Positions 1 to 9,228 of a stretch of DNA of 42,118 nt are shown here, piece by piece. The translations under genes were made by a program, and so were the position numbers. Source of the DNA: Chara braunii (taxonomy: Eukaryota; Streptophyta; Charophyceae; Charales; Characeae); NCBI GenBank assembly GCA_003427395.1, contig BFEA01000037.1:4080643-4122760 (forward strand), written 5' to 3'. The first letter of the stretch is position 1. Every line of letters begins with the position of its first letter. The notes under the pieces were generated by a model. The model worked only from the letters and a program-made list of their open reading frames with translations. It was not told the origin of the DNA and ran no database searches.

Positions 1-582
1 CCTCCGACCCTCCCACCCCCCCTTTAACGTATCCTACCCACACGGCACAATCCTCAACCCCCTTCCCACTCCTTGCCCCTAGATCTCCCCCGTTCCCGCC
101 CTCTCTCTCTCACACACGCACAAACAGAAAAACACAAATAACCATGGCACGGCCGTGTGGTGCGATTTTGCACCTTTAGTATCCCCCCCTGCACCCCCCC
201 AGTTCCCCCCTAACCCATCCCAATAACAACTGCCAAACCCATCTTCCGTTTCCCTCATCCTAAATCCTCCAAATCCTTCGCTCCCAACCCATTGCATTCC
301 GACCCAGAGTCCTTCACATCGTCAACTCCTTCCCATTACCTTTTCCTCCTCTTTTGGAACCCAATCCCATCATTTTGTCCCATCGTCATGTCGCTTCTGT
401 GATCAGAATCAGTAAAGAAAAAAAGAAAAAAAAACACAATAGCCTGTTTCTGCCCCCTTCTCTGATTACTGACCCCATTACCATCTTGCCTTGTCCTCCC
501 CAATCATGCTCCTCATCTTTGATCTTCATCATTGTCTTCATCGTCATTTTCATCAGTCTGTATCATCATGGTGGCCTGCTTG

Positions 583-583
<1 letters not shown>
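1..583. other. C-rich sequence without a recognised gene
   Basis: Pyrimidine-rich low-complexity DNA (runs of C and CCCT). No open frame here shows a domain, a conserved motif or plausible splice sites. It lies downstream of the last exon candidate of the minus-strand gene. Confidence 0.5.
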
Positions 584-638
<55 letters not shown>

Positions 639-766
639 AACACACACACACGACTGTGCCAGACTGTTTCGTTGGACTTTCACCAACTCATCAGGAAGTT
701 GAACCCCGACAGTCTGCCCACGATGCATTTGCCTGCACGTACACACACACACACACACACACACAC
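584..766. repeat. (CT)n and (CA)n microsatellites around a hammerhead unit
   Basis: A (CT)n tract from about 584 runs into (CA)n with two CAAA interruptions up to about 651. A second (CA)n tract lies at about 740-767. Each CA tract directly precedes, on the plus strand, one of two near-identical blocks of about 80 bp that hold the hammerhead motifs. The microsatellite is therefore part of a 115-bp tandem unit. Confidence 0.85.
660..716 (-). ncRNA. hammerhead ribozyme, type III, first of a tandem pair
   Basis: Read on the minus strand, all hammerhead parts appear in order. Stem III is CAGACTG pairing with CAGTCTG (7 bp), and the cleavage triplet is GTC. Stem I is GGGG/CTTC with two G-U pairs, then comes the invariant CTGATGA. 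Stem II is GTTGG/CCAAC, and GAAA closes on stem III. The A15.1-U16.1 pair and G10.1-C11.1 pair are present. Predicted cleavage lies between 708 and 707. Known hosts of such motifs are plant retrozymes, animal retrozyme satellites and Penelope-like elements. I cannot tell which applies here. Confidence 0.85.
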
Positions 767-774
767 AACTGTGC

Positions 775-831
775 CAGACTGTTTCGTTGGACTTTCACCG
801 ACTCGTCAGGAAGTTGAACCCCGACATTCTG
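775..831 (-). ncRNA. hammerhead ribozyme, type III, second of a tandem pair
   Basis: This is a near copy of the motif at 660-716, displaced by 115 bp on the same strand. The core reads CTGACGA (position 7 is free to vary) with GAAA and a GTC cleavage site. Stem II (GTCGG/CCAAC) has a wobble or mismatch near the top, and stem III has one mismatch (CAGAATG against CAGTCTG). It may be weaker than its partner. Predicted cleavage lies between 823 and 822. Two cleavages would release a 115-nt RNA made of one hammerhead and a GT-rich tract. Confidence 0.78.
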
Positions 832-939
832 CCCACGATGCATTTGCCTGCGTACGCGCATGCATTTGTGTGTGTGCTTGAGCAGGCGGGCATGCTTGTG
901 AGTGCGTTTTGCATTGCCCGCTATTCATAAAAGAGATCT

Positions 940-1220
940 ATGCCCCGTATGGGACCGGTTTTTCCCCAGGCTGACAGCCCTATGATGGACCCTCTTTTCA
1001 ACGGGTGCGACTATCCAGGCCGCCATCGGTCCTTCTGGGCCAATGGCTCAGATTGTCCCATGATATTAAGACAAGATCGCATGACGATCCACGCCGTTCA
1101 GCACGGCCGACAGCCTGTATCGTTGCGCGATCTTAAAGTCTTAAAGTCTTAAGATCGCACGGAAATCCGGACCGTCGGCCCGGTAGGACCACAGGCGGCC
1201 CGGATCGCCCAATTCTCATG
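940..1220. repeat. MITE-like block with an inverted repeat
   Basis: A GC-rich block holds the inverted repeat GCGATCTTAA (1128-1137) and TTAAGATCGC (1149-1158), with three TCTTAAAG-type units between. The wording (GGGCCAATGGCTCAGAT, ACGATCCACGCC, GGCCCGGATCGCCCA) resembles the block at 32380-32560 and plant miniature elements in general. No target duplication was found, so the class is open. Confidence 0.4.
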
Positions 1221-1954
1221 TAGCGATTTCTATAAGTGTAGGGAAATGAATTGCTTAAGAATTGACAATCAGTGTATTTATTGCATAATTTGCATTGATG
1301 ATTGATGTCTTAAAAAATAAAAAAAGATTTATCGACACAACCAACACAGTGTCATGTCAAAAAAAATTATAAGAGAAGAGAAGCTATTAACACAACCAAC
1401 ACAGTGTCAACAAGTTGCAGAACAGCACCAGCTCTGCCTTGCGCCGTCCTTGGCTTGACGGCGCCAAAAACTTGCTAGCCTCCAAATTAAAATCTGGGAG
1501 CAAACCTTGCCACCTCATCTTCTTCTCTGCAGGTAGGTTCGCTCCACGTTCTTTTAACGGGAGCAAAATCACCCCGACAGTCCAGCCGGCAGTGGCACAC
1601 CGCAGCATTTTTTAAGGTGGGTCCCAATATGCCACTGGCAGCTGGACCGCAACCGCGCAAGATTTTTTTTTTCGGGGGTAAAGACCGCCCGGGCCGGACC
1701 ACTTTTGTTTGGCCTCCAACATATGTTTTTGTCTTTCCCTACACTCACGGGTTGGGAGGGCGGGGGCTCCTTGCGGGTCATCCTGGGCCAGCGGGTTGGG
1801 CGACCCAAGCCAGACATTCACCCACTTGCCACCCACCCATTCGGGCGACCCAGGCCTAACATTGACCCGCCTGTAACCCATGCACACCAGCTAAGTCAGA
1901 CCCACTATCATCCCACCCAGGCCAGCTTATTTACACCCACACCTGACCCACCAC
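1221..1954. other. Repeat-rich non-coding sequence
   Basis: No gene seen. A 21-bp string beginning CACAACCAACACAGTG occurs twice (about 1336 and 1391). From about 1740 the DNA becomes a diverged array of CCCACCC and GACCCA units. Overlapping short frames on both strands carry no recognisable domain. Confidence 0.45.
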
Positions 1955-2076
1955 CTTGCAGGTGCGGGTGGGTGCAGGTCTGTGTACGCGGTGCTCATCT
2001 CTGTTTTCCAGTGTCGTGAGGAATACTTCTCGAATAGACCACGCCCGCAACTGAAGTGCAGGTACTTCCCATGGGC
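1955..2076 (-). CDS. Possible downstream exon of the Pru-like gene
   Basis: On the minus strand a strong acceptor (pyrimidine-rich, ending GATCTTTTCAG) opens an uninterrupted 122-bp frame that starts PWEVPALQLRAW. It ends at a possible donor (TGCAAG before GTGGTG). If that donor is not used, the frame runs on to a TAA at 1928. The start phase (two bases completing a Gly codon) matches what the exon at 5289-5334 leaves over. The family normally continues with an ISESRL-type helix here, and the match to that is weak. I assign it on phase and acceptor quality only. Confidence 0.3.
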
Positions 2077-2384
2077 CTGAAAAGATCACAACGGCAGCAA
2101 TGATGCTAGGGAGAACAGGAAACGTGAGCCTGGGGTCAATATTGGATGCCCCCTTTGAAAAGGACAACGACCCGGAGCTCTAGGTCGGTGTTAAAATGCA
2201 CAGTGACTAAAAAGAACAATGGAGGAGCAGTGTCCCTCGGCAGTTCCCTGGGGTCTCCTTCAAGGAGAACTAGTACCACTGCAGAGCAGAAACATAAGCG
2301 CCTGCGGAAAGTGACAACAGGGGTCTCCCTCAGCCAAAAGAGACAGACCGGCAAGTAATGAAGAAGCTCGATGGTGGGGCTCTG

Positions 2385-2660
2385 TGGGGGTGAGAGAATG
2401 CAGCAAGAACCTGCCATGAGTTAACACTGTGAAATAGTGTTGTGGGAGAATGACAGGACACTGCCATGAAGAAAACACCGAGGTGATAGATACAGTGTGA
2501 ATGTTGGCAGCATGGTTGGTCTCTGGGGTTGAGAGAACGTAGTGAGAACACTGAGACATGCAGTGAGAATATCTTATGAGTTGACACTGCAACAATGCTG
2601 CGAGAGAACAACAGGACAATATGCCATGGAGGAAACACTGAGGTGATAGTGTAAACGCTG
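2385..2660. repeat. Diverged tandem duplication of about 145 bp
   Basis: Two related units both contain a version of GAGTTAACACTG, a purine-rich GAGAACA stretch, and GGAGGAAACACTGAGGTGATAG (GAAGAAAACACCGAGGTGATAG in the first). No coding sense was seen. The flanks, 2077-2384 and 2661-3120, hold no gene I can support. Confidence 0.55.
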
Positions 2661-3183
2661 GAAGCATGCTAGAAACATGACCGTTGACAGGATCACGCTA
2701 CCGAACGCATTCCAATCTACCTTTTAGAAGACAGCCAACATGTGCCATTCATGAGCTAGTACATGCAACAGTTCAAGATGTGTATGTTATTGCTATAGTC
2801 TGCATGAAGATTTTACATTCAACCAGTAAGTCGATCACCTATCCTTAACCACCTTGGAAGAGGGTAGAAAGCAGAAAGTCAATGACAATAGACATGCAGA
2901 CCAACCCGGTAGAGCGGAAGGTTGGACATGAGTGAAACAAGTCTGGCAAAGAGAGAATAGGCTTACCTTAACAGTTGTGGGGCTGGGTTCATCTCCTTCC
3001 CCATATCAACCCAGAATAGCCAGGAGGTGGAGATCCTAAACTTCAACCCAGAAGTGGAGATTTTTAACTCATTCTTACTCAGGAATTGGGGGAATCCTCG
3101 ACCGTGGCCAGAGTGTTGCAGAGCTCCGATTCAACCAAGAAGAATCCCAATGGATCCAGAAGTATCACAAAAAGACTACACAG

Positions 3184-3475
3184 CAGGGCTGGTCCCCAGT
3201 TGGACCGGGGCTCTCTGCACCAACCGGGAGCCTGCCGGTCGGACCGGCAGACCCCCAGTCGAATTGGCATATATCTCGTTCGGCCTCTTGGGCCAATATG
3301 TAATGGTGTAGTCCATGATACCCTATGGTGCTGAATTGAACTTTTTGGGTCACGTGGGGGTCAGATAAGTACGCTTGTTTACTAGACCCCTCCACGTCAA
3401 ACCCATCCCCCCCGAGCCGGTCCAGCCCCAGTTGCGCCAGGCGAGCTGAACCGGCGGGTTGCCGGCCAAACCTTG
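3184..3475. mobile_element. hAT-like miniature transposon, 292 bp, with 8-bp target duplication
   Basis: The element is bounded by the exact direct repeat CTACACAG (3176-3183 and 3476-3483). It starts CAGGGCTGGTCC and ends, on the complement, CAAGGTTTGGCC. These imperfect terminal repeats begin CA like hAT ends, and hAT insertions duplicate 8 bp. The interior is GC-rich and non-coding. It interrupts the gag-like part of the Ty3/gypsy relic: the reading frame is continuous across the site if the insert and one repeat copy are ignored, so the hAT came second. A partial relative lies at about 29072-29200. Confidence 0.78.
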
Positions 3476-4007
3476 CTACACAGCTATTACTGAATATAAT
3501 GGCAAGTTCCGCTACCAACAGTGTTTCAGATTGCAGCAGAAAACCAGTGAGCGGGTAGAGAGATTATCAGCATACTCTACAAAAGGAGAGGTTGAACAAG
3601 TGCAGGTCCTTCTACAGACTCTGATACCACTCAACAATCCTCTATTGAGACCCCATCTGATGCTGATTCGAAGGCTGAGAAACTACATATCCTCCACAAG
3701 GACCCTTAGGTGGAGTCGGAAGAGATTGACTTTAATGCTCTCTTGTTGCGCTGGGTTCACATGAAGCAAGAGTGCGCGCAGGGGAAAACGAAGTTGATTT
3801 TCTTAATGACCGATACATCCGTGCGCTGGCTGATTGTGGCGCAACTGCCAACTACTTCTCACTGCACGGCATTCGTAACGCACGGTTGGGAATGAAGCAA
3901 GCGACTTTGAGAAATCCTTGTCGGACCCAAGTGGGCAAATAAGAGGTTGTCACATCTACGCATGCAGTCAAAGGTGCAGTTTCTCAGCCTTCGAATCAGC
4001 ATGTAGA

Positions 4008-4083
4008 AGGATATGCAGTTTCTCAGCCTTCGAATCTGTCAGCATCAGCTGACAGATTCGAAGGCTGAGAAACTGCATATCCT
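4008..4083. repeat. 36-bp perfect hairpin within the retroelement relic
   Basis: The arms 4008-4043 and 4048-4083 are exact reverse complements around the 4-base loop ATCA. With a single-base bulge the pairing extends a few bases further. The same word (GATTCGAAGGCTGAGAAAC) occurs again at about 3666 in the right-arm orientation and at about 3977-3998 in the left-arm orientation, giving four copies. They sit between the protease and RNase H fragments, where reverse transcriptase should be. Confidence 0.9.
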
Positions 4084-4585
4084 CTACAAAGGTGAGACAA
4101 TCGCGTTGCAGATGCTTTGTCTCGCCACCCTGAGTGACTTGCCTTGTGGGCTCCTAAGATCTCCGTAAGAAATTGAAGTAGGAACTAGTTGAGCATACTG
4201 CCAAGGACCCGGAACTCAGTCCCATCCTTGAGCAGATCCAAGCTGACCTTAGCAGTCAACGTGATTTCCACGAGGGCGAAGGTTTGTTCTTCCGACGTTA
4301 CGAAAAGTACGACCGATTGTGTGTACCCAACCATGAGCCTATCCGTACTCACTTCTGGGACTTGACTCATGGCCGGAGTGGACAATTCAGTTTTGAGAAG
4401 ACATGCGGAAGCCTATTGGAAAAGTTTGTATGGCCAGCCCGAAACTGTCTCCATTGACTTCACAGAGATGGGAAAGAAGAGCAGGAACGGATATTTGTAA
4501 GTGATGGTGATCCTTGACCTTATTTCAAAATTTCTGAATTTCATTGGCGAGAAGGAGGGTGTTATCATTGGTCTATGCTGTTGTA

Positions 4586-4637
4586 TATCTTCTTCTTCGT
4601 CGTCTTTCATCTTCTTCTTCTTCTTCTTCTTCTTCTT
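4586..4637 (+). repeat. (CTT)n microsatellite
   Basis: TCTTCTTC repeats with CGT interruptions, immediately after the integrase-core fragment. Confidence 0.9.
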
Positions 4638-5288
4638 TCCCTCTCTCTCCTCCCAAGTTCATTCATTTATGTTTGGAATTCGACGGCATTGTATTTCCCC
4701 ATGAAATTGGCCAGGATCGTAACACAGCGAAAATCCGCAACATGCAGTGGTTGATCACCTGCACTGCCTTGCCGGTCAATCATTAGGAAAAGGAAACATC
4801 TGGATCCCAACAGCACCGACATGTGCGCAATGTGCACATACAGCATCCCAAACGACATGCTTGATGCCTGCTAACATGCACGCAAGCGCACTGGGTCTGG
4901 GATGGAGTCAAGAAGTTCTGGGCTTCCCTTCTTGCCTCCCGCCCGCCACTGCTCCCCATCTACCTGTCTGCCAACCTCCCCAAAACCCTGAAAGCCCGAC
5001 CATTTCGCATGGTTCGGACAGCACTTGTTACGGCTGAATAGAACGTTTTACTACGGTCTATTCAGAAAAACACGAAAATAAAAAGAAATTCCTATGATCT
5101 TCATCTGATGTGCAGTCTCCTCCATTTCTCATAGGCAACCTCGACACTGCTACACGATTCTGACCACACACAAATCACAAACCAACCACATGTACACAAA
5201 CAAACTACCAAAACTGTCGCACAATTCATACGACTTTCCTTCTTCAAGTTATTGGAACCAGGAACAGATGGAGAATGGACCAACATAC

Positions 5289-5334
5289 CAGTGAGCTGTG
5301 ACAATGTTGGAGGATGGCCTAGGAGATCTTTCAG
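5289..5334 (-). CDS. Exon of the Pru-like gene: helical tail KDLL...LTG
   Basis: This 46-bp exon is bounded on the minus strand by acceptor TGTGATTGGCAG and donor GTATGT. It encodes LKDLLGHPPTLSQLTG. Land-plant relatives carry MKDLL.RKPS.AELTG at this point, directly after the Pru-like domain. The start phase is 0, which exactly continues the exon at 9183-9228. It ends with one base of a Gly codon. Splice sites, phase and motif agree, so I regard it as real despite its size. Confidence 0.85.
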
Positions 5335-5740
5335 CTGCCAATCACAGAAACAACATCGTGCCAAGCAGCATAAATGGTAAGACAGTCAACATGGGATAAC
5401 ACACTTAGCAAGTTCCATGCATCATCGCTCAATCCATCACACATGAAAGCCCCTGGAGTGAAAAAAAGGGCAAGTGCATTAAAAACCTGCTCACCTTTTG
5501 AAAAGCAGAAACTAGCCCGATCAGAATGCACCTGAGTGTGCACAGACCAAGGTGTCCAATTTGCAGCTGGATGTGCAGTTTCTCATATGCGTTCTAACCG
5601 AGCTAGTTTTGTCCATCCTAACATGGAGGGCTATTTCTCTCTACTTGAACCCCTCCCCCCTTTACCATCCCTCCCCTCCCCCCCAAGAAAACGAAAGAGA
5701 GGAGGCTGGCCCCTACGCAGCATGGTGTTCACCTTCGGTG
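5335..5740. other. Intron sequence without a recognised feature
   Basis: No gene or named repeat seen. Two related words containing TCTAACCGAGCTAGTTT or TGATCGGGCTAGTTT (complement) near 5520 and 5590 suggest an old inverted duplication. Confidence 0.4.
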
Positions 5741-5744
5741 ACTG

Positions 5745-5930
5745 AACCCACACGTTCGCGACCGAACGCGAACGAGCACCAAAAGCCTCCGAACGTGAAC
5801 AAGCGCCAAAAGCCTCCGAACACAAACAAATTTTATTTGAAAAAAATCTCAGAACAATCTGGAAAAAAATATATGTTATGGAAAATAATAATATAAACAA
5901 CTTTCGCCTGGGAGGCATGTTCAAATTATT
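5745..5930 (+). mobile_element. Diverged fragment of the 26-kb hAT family
   Basis: The stretch with CCGAACGCGAACG and CCTCCGAACGTGAACAAG, then the A/T-rich part with ATATGTTATGGAAAATAATAATATAAACAACTTTCGCCTG (described in pieces: ATATGTTATG, then AAACAAC, then CGCCTG), parallels 26150-26270 of the element at 26092-26796. No ends or target duplication are preserved. Confidence 0.55.
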
Positions 5931-5944
5931 AGCCAAACAGTCCA

Positions 5945-6035
5945 GCGGCCTAGCTCAGTTGGTAAGGCACGCAAGAGACTGGCCCGTCGAAGAAACTCGG
6001 TCCTCATGCTACCGGCTGACCCCTGGCTGGTATCG
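5945..6035 (+). repeat. tRNA-like A-box, possible SINE head
   Basis: CCTAGCTCAGTTGGTAAGGC fits the internal A-box of tRNA genes (TRGCNNAGYNGG). The downstream sequence does not fold into a normal tRNA that I can verify, and it lacks a clear GGTTCGANNCC B-box. It is therefore more likely a SINE head or tRNA pseudogene than a tRNA gene. Confidence 0.35.
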
Positions 6036-6377
6036 CCCACCTGCTGTAGCAGGTATCGCACCTGCTGGTGGGTGCAGCCTCCGCATGTTTTTTAGTTGGA
6101 GGCTTGAGCACTGATGTGGCTGCTACGGTGTTCCCCGTTACAATACTATAATGACAATAAAAAAGGCCTGAAAGGCCGTCCTGTCCGGATTCGACAGGTA
6201 ATTCAATCAGTTTCAATTCGGTTGGGCTTAAACCACTGAAACTTCCTGAAGTCATGCCCGTTAACAAGCCACCATTTTAGGAAACGTACGGGCCACTACA
6301 AGAGCGCCCAATTTCATCCACCTAGAAATATTTCTACTTTATTTTTTTGCACGGCTGATAGCTGGGCCAAGTTCAAG

Positions 6378-6640
6378 AACAACAAAAGATCATGTCGGGG
6401 AACGCCGTGCACCAAGTGGCCAAAACTCACACGTTCGTATCTGACCGCTATAGTGGCCAGTTTCAGATTTTCATTTCTTGTGTTTTTTTTCTTCGTTCTT
6501 TTTTTTGTTTTGGTGCCCCGCCAGGGGGAACGACGCAGTCCACAGGCTGCTGACACTTTGTGGACGAGGGCATGCCCACATATTACTTCGCAGAATGCGT
6601 GAAGCCGCTTTCCCGCCCTTCAGTCTCTATTTTATTTCTT
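6378..6640 (+). repeat. Repeat family R1, forward copy (left fold-back arm)
   Basis: It contains CATGTCGGGGAACGCCGTGC, GTGGCCAGTTTCAG, GTTTTGGTGCCC, CTGCTGACACTTTGTGGA and CTTTCCCGCCCTT in that order. The same string of landmarks appears inverted at 7324-7706, and its first part again at 12592-12850. No coding function was seen. It is probably a non-autonomous element. Confidence 0.8.
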
Positions 6641-6650
6641 CCCTCTTCCT

Positions 6651-6749
6651 TCCCTGGACCTGACACCCTTGCCGAAATGCCCTCACTCAGGGCATACTCA
6701 CACAACGACTTTGGGCTAGCTATCCAACAGGTATCACGTCCAAAGGGTT

Positions 6750-6783
<34 letters not shown>

Positions 6784-7085
6784 GCTGCAAATGGTATTAC
6801 CTCCCAGCCTGTTTTTGCCGACCCTGATTTTCACTGCGCACAGAGTTTTGTCGAGCCTGGGTTCCATTTTGTTTCGTTTCTGGCACTCTCCTGAAAAAGA
6901 AAAGAACATAAAAAACGCACGGCCAGACTTTAAAAAATTGAGCGGCTCGCAGCACAAAAAAATAAAAGAAAAAAAACAAAGACCCCTCAGGACGTGATAC
7001 CAGGTAGATACCTAGGCCAAAGTCGTTATGCGAGTATGCCCTCAGTGAGGGCGTTACAGCAAGGGTGTCAGGTCCACGGAAGAAG
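6651..7085. repeat. Inner inverted repeat around a shared core
   Basis: The arms 6651-6770 and about 6985-7085 are about 85% reverse complements, sharing GGACCTGACACCCTTGC, GCCCTCACT(C/G)AGGGC and ACGACTTTGG. Between them lies a poly(T) tract (6752-6782) and a core with TTTTCACTGCGCACAGAGTT. The core recurs, inverted, at about 29540-29615, and the GCCCTCACTGAGGGC palindrome at about 29411. This is a dispersed family. Confidence 0.8.
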
Positions 7086-7116
7086 GAAAAGGGCAAAAAA
7101 AATTGAAACTGAACTT

Positions 7117-7323
7117 AAAACCACCAGTACTTGGCCCAGCTGTCAGCCGCGGGCGATTCCCGTTGACGCGCCGGTAGTTGTGCGCTTCGGGGCACCGAAC
7201 CAAAATGGCTGGAAGTGCCAGCCAAAATCAAAACGAAACGGTGGCCCCCCGGCTCGGCAAAACTTGGCACACAGGGGGTATCCCGGCTCGGCATTGATAG
7301 CTGGGCCAAGTACTGGTGGTTTA
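7117..7323. mobile_element. Miniature inverted-repeat element flanked by TTAA
   Basis: The left end ACCACCAGTACTTGGCCCAG is matched by a perfect inverted copy at the right end (CTGGGCCAAGTACTGGTGGT). About 27 bp pair with one or two differences. TTAA stands directly outside both ends. A TTAA duplication is typical of piggyBac-like elements, but the ends do not begin CCC, so the superfamily is uncertain. No transposase is present. Related ends occur at 15057, 30923 and 7688. Confidence 0.7.
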
Positions 7324-7706
7324 AGGGCGGGAAAGCAGGTCCATACACTCTGCAAAGTAATGCTGTGCGCATGCTCTCCTCCACAAAGTGTCAGCAGCCC
7401 GTGGACTGCCCCCTGCCTCTCTCGCAGGGCACCAAAACTGAAAAAAGAAAGAAAACAAGAAACACAAGAATGAAAACCTGAAACTGGCCACTGATGCGGT
7501 TAGATACAAATGTGTGAATTTTGGTGTGAGCACTACTTGGTGCACGGCCTTCCCCGACATAATCTTTTGTTTTTCTTTTTATTTTTTGAAGGGGCCCTCA
7601 AGGCCCAACTACCGAGCCTCGTCCAACCCACGAAAACTTCGGTAAAAGTGAGAAAACGGCCACTTTTACCATTTTTCATAACACTGGTGGAGGTAGTGGT
7701 GGTTTA
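7324..7706 (-). repeat. Repeat family R1, inverted copy (right fold-back arm)
   Basis: On the complement this reads from TTAAACCACCACTACCTCCA through TGTCGGGGAAGGCCGTGCAC and CTGACACTTTGTGG to CTTTCCCGCCCTTAA. TTAA stands at both ends, so this may be a full-length unit of about 380 bp. The copy at 6378-6640 lacks the ACCACCACTACC end. Confidence 0.75.
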
Positions 7707-9182
7707 AAACAAAATAAAAAAACAAAAAAACAAAATCTTAGCCAAATGCAAGTTGAAAATAAAAAACCAAAAAATTGTTCAACTGAACATGTTAGGGAGA
7801 CGCTCAGCCGAACACTCAAATGTTCTGGCATTATTGAAAGCCCCGAACACATTTGGTGTGCTACACAGGCTGGCCCCACATGCACTATGAGGTGTACCAG
7901 CATGAGCAAACAAAGAAGATAAGAGCATCATGACACCCAGATATGCAAACAAGAAAGAGGCACACAAGTGTTGACGAAAACCGGAAACAACAGGATCACA
8001 CCACAACTCGACAGTTAATTGCCACCACTGCGACCAAGACCCTCGGGTGGGGTAAGATACTGTGCACGACAAGGATGATGGTTCTTGTACCCTTCAGCTG
8101 CACCACAACTATCATCACACTGGTAAAGAGAGTATCTCAAAGTTGGCCTGCTGAAACTGCATCTTCATGTTCAACATGACCCATGCTATTCAGGTACAGC
8201 AACAACACATACAGCTGCAATTGATGAATGCTGAGAAATATCTCTCAGCTGTTAGAATGAATTGTAGATTTTGTACGATAGCGACAGGGTTCAAATACTC
8301 AATGGGATTTACAAGCCAGAGTACATGCCGAGGATTATCCGAAAGCAGCAAGGGACAAGACATGCACAAAACCATCTGCTGGTGAATGTTCTGAACAGGC
8401 AGTCTGTTGCAGGTTGTATTATGGGCCTGTTGTGTTTCTGGAGCAGCAGATGACTAGTCGCTGACTGCAAACTGTGTGCGAGCTGGGAAAAAGACTTGAA
8501 TTCCTGGTCACAATAATCATACGAGGTGCTCCTCTTCAATAGTCGCCCATAGCTGGGAAAAGAGGTATGAGCTCCTGGAGAGAGAACAGACAATTGGCTT
8601 CCAACAGTTGTCTCAGGTGACTGCTTTTTTGCTCTCTAACCAAGCCACAACATAGCAACTCCAAGGACTTGGAGCCGTCCATAAATCCTGCGAAACCCAT
8701 CCCTGTGCATTGCCTATTTGTTACATGTGCAGTTGGGCGATGTACATATATAACCAAGGATCCGCAAGGTGATGAAGGACTGAATGGACAATGCAGTGCT
8801 AGTAGAATCTCAGCAAGCAGTGTACATCTTGATACATACAAAAATGGTGCTTTGTAGTGCAGTGGAAGACTTAGATATAAGCCCTGACCTGACCGGGACT
8901 GACCTCTCTTACGTAGTGCAAGACAGCGCAAGCAAGCCCATGCCCCATCCACCAGAAACTCTGGCCAAGATGCCTGTATACAAGGTGCCCAAGCAGAAAT
9001 ATGTTGAAAACAATCTACGTGACCGGATGACCGCACCGACACATTTCTCATTTCGGTGAAGTACTTTAACAGCCTAACAGCATACGTAGGCAGGCATGCC
9101 ATTTGCGACCTCTTCAAAAAGCTGGGGTACTATTAGTAGAATGTGCAAACACCACCCACACTTTTCGAAAGGATGTGCTCAC
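7707..9182. other. Intron sequence without a recognised gene
   Basis: A/T-richer intron between the exons 9183-9228 and 5289-5334. The longest minus frame (8536-9117) shows no domain and no splice-site support. A (AAAAC)-rich stretch at 7705-7770 is low complexity. Confidence 0.5.
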
Positions 9183-9228
9183 CTTGCTAATCAAGTCATC
9201 TCCATATGTTTTGCATTTTTCCGAATTC
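9183..9228 (-). CDS. Exon of the Pru-like gene: end of the PH-like domain
   Basis: This 46-bp exon lies between acceptor TTTGTGCCTCATCGCAG and donor GTGAGC. Its first base completes the Trp codon left open (TG) by the exon at 11072. It then encodes NSEKCKTYGDDLISK and ends in phase 0, ready for LKDLL at 5334. Plant relatives have W-CSEKSK.LG.ELL.K at this place. The fit of phase on both sides and of sequence makes this the strongest splice inference in the window. No frame search alone would show it. Confidence 0.88.

Larger units (their letters stand above)
3120..4800 (+). pseudogene. Rearranged Ty3/gypsy-type retrotransposon relic
   Basis: Pieces of a gag-pol polyprotein survive in order but in different frames. 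A gag-like frame runs through 3130-3180 and resumes after 3483. An aspartic-protease fragment lies at 3787-3942, with the ADCGAT active-site wording and a terminal TAA. The RNase H end motif NRVADALSRHPE is at 4096-4137. The integrase zinc-binding region, including LTHGRSGQ, lies at about 4188-4437 but its zinc ligands are incomplete. The start of the integrase core (SIDFTEMGKK) follows at about 4445-4500. Reverse transcriptase is missing altogether. Stops and frameshifts make it non-functional. It sits in an intron of the minus-strand gene, in the opposite orientation. Confidence 0.82.

Noticed and set aside
2973-3040. Donor-like GTAAGC at about 2970 with an upstream ISTSWLFW frame, considered as the exon after 5289.
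   Set aside because: The only acceptor (GTTTAG) gives the wrong phase and leads to a stop.
8536-9117. Minus-strand frame of 193 codons.
   Set aside because: No domain, no conserved motif, and it lies inside the intron between two well-supported exons.
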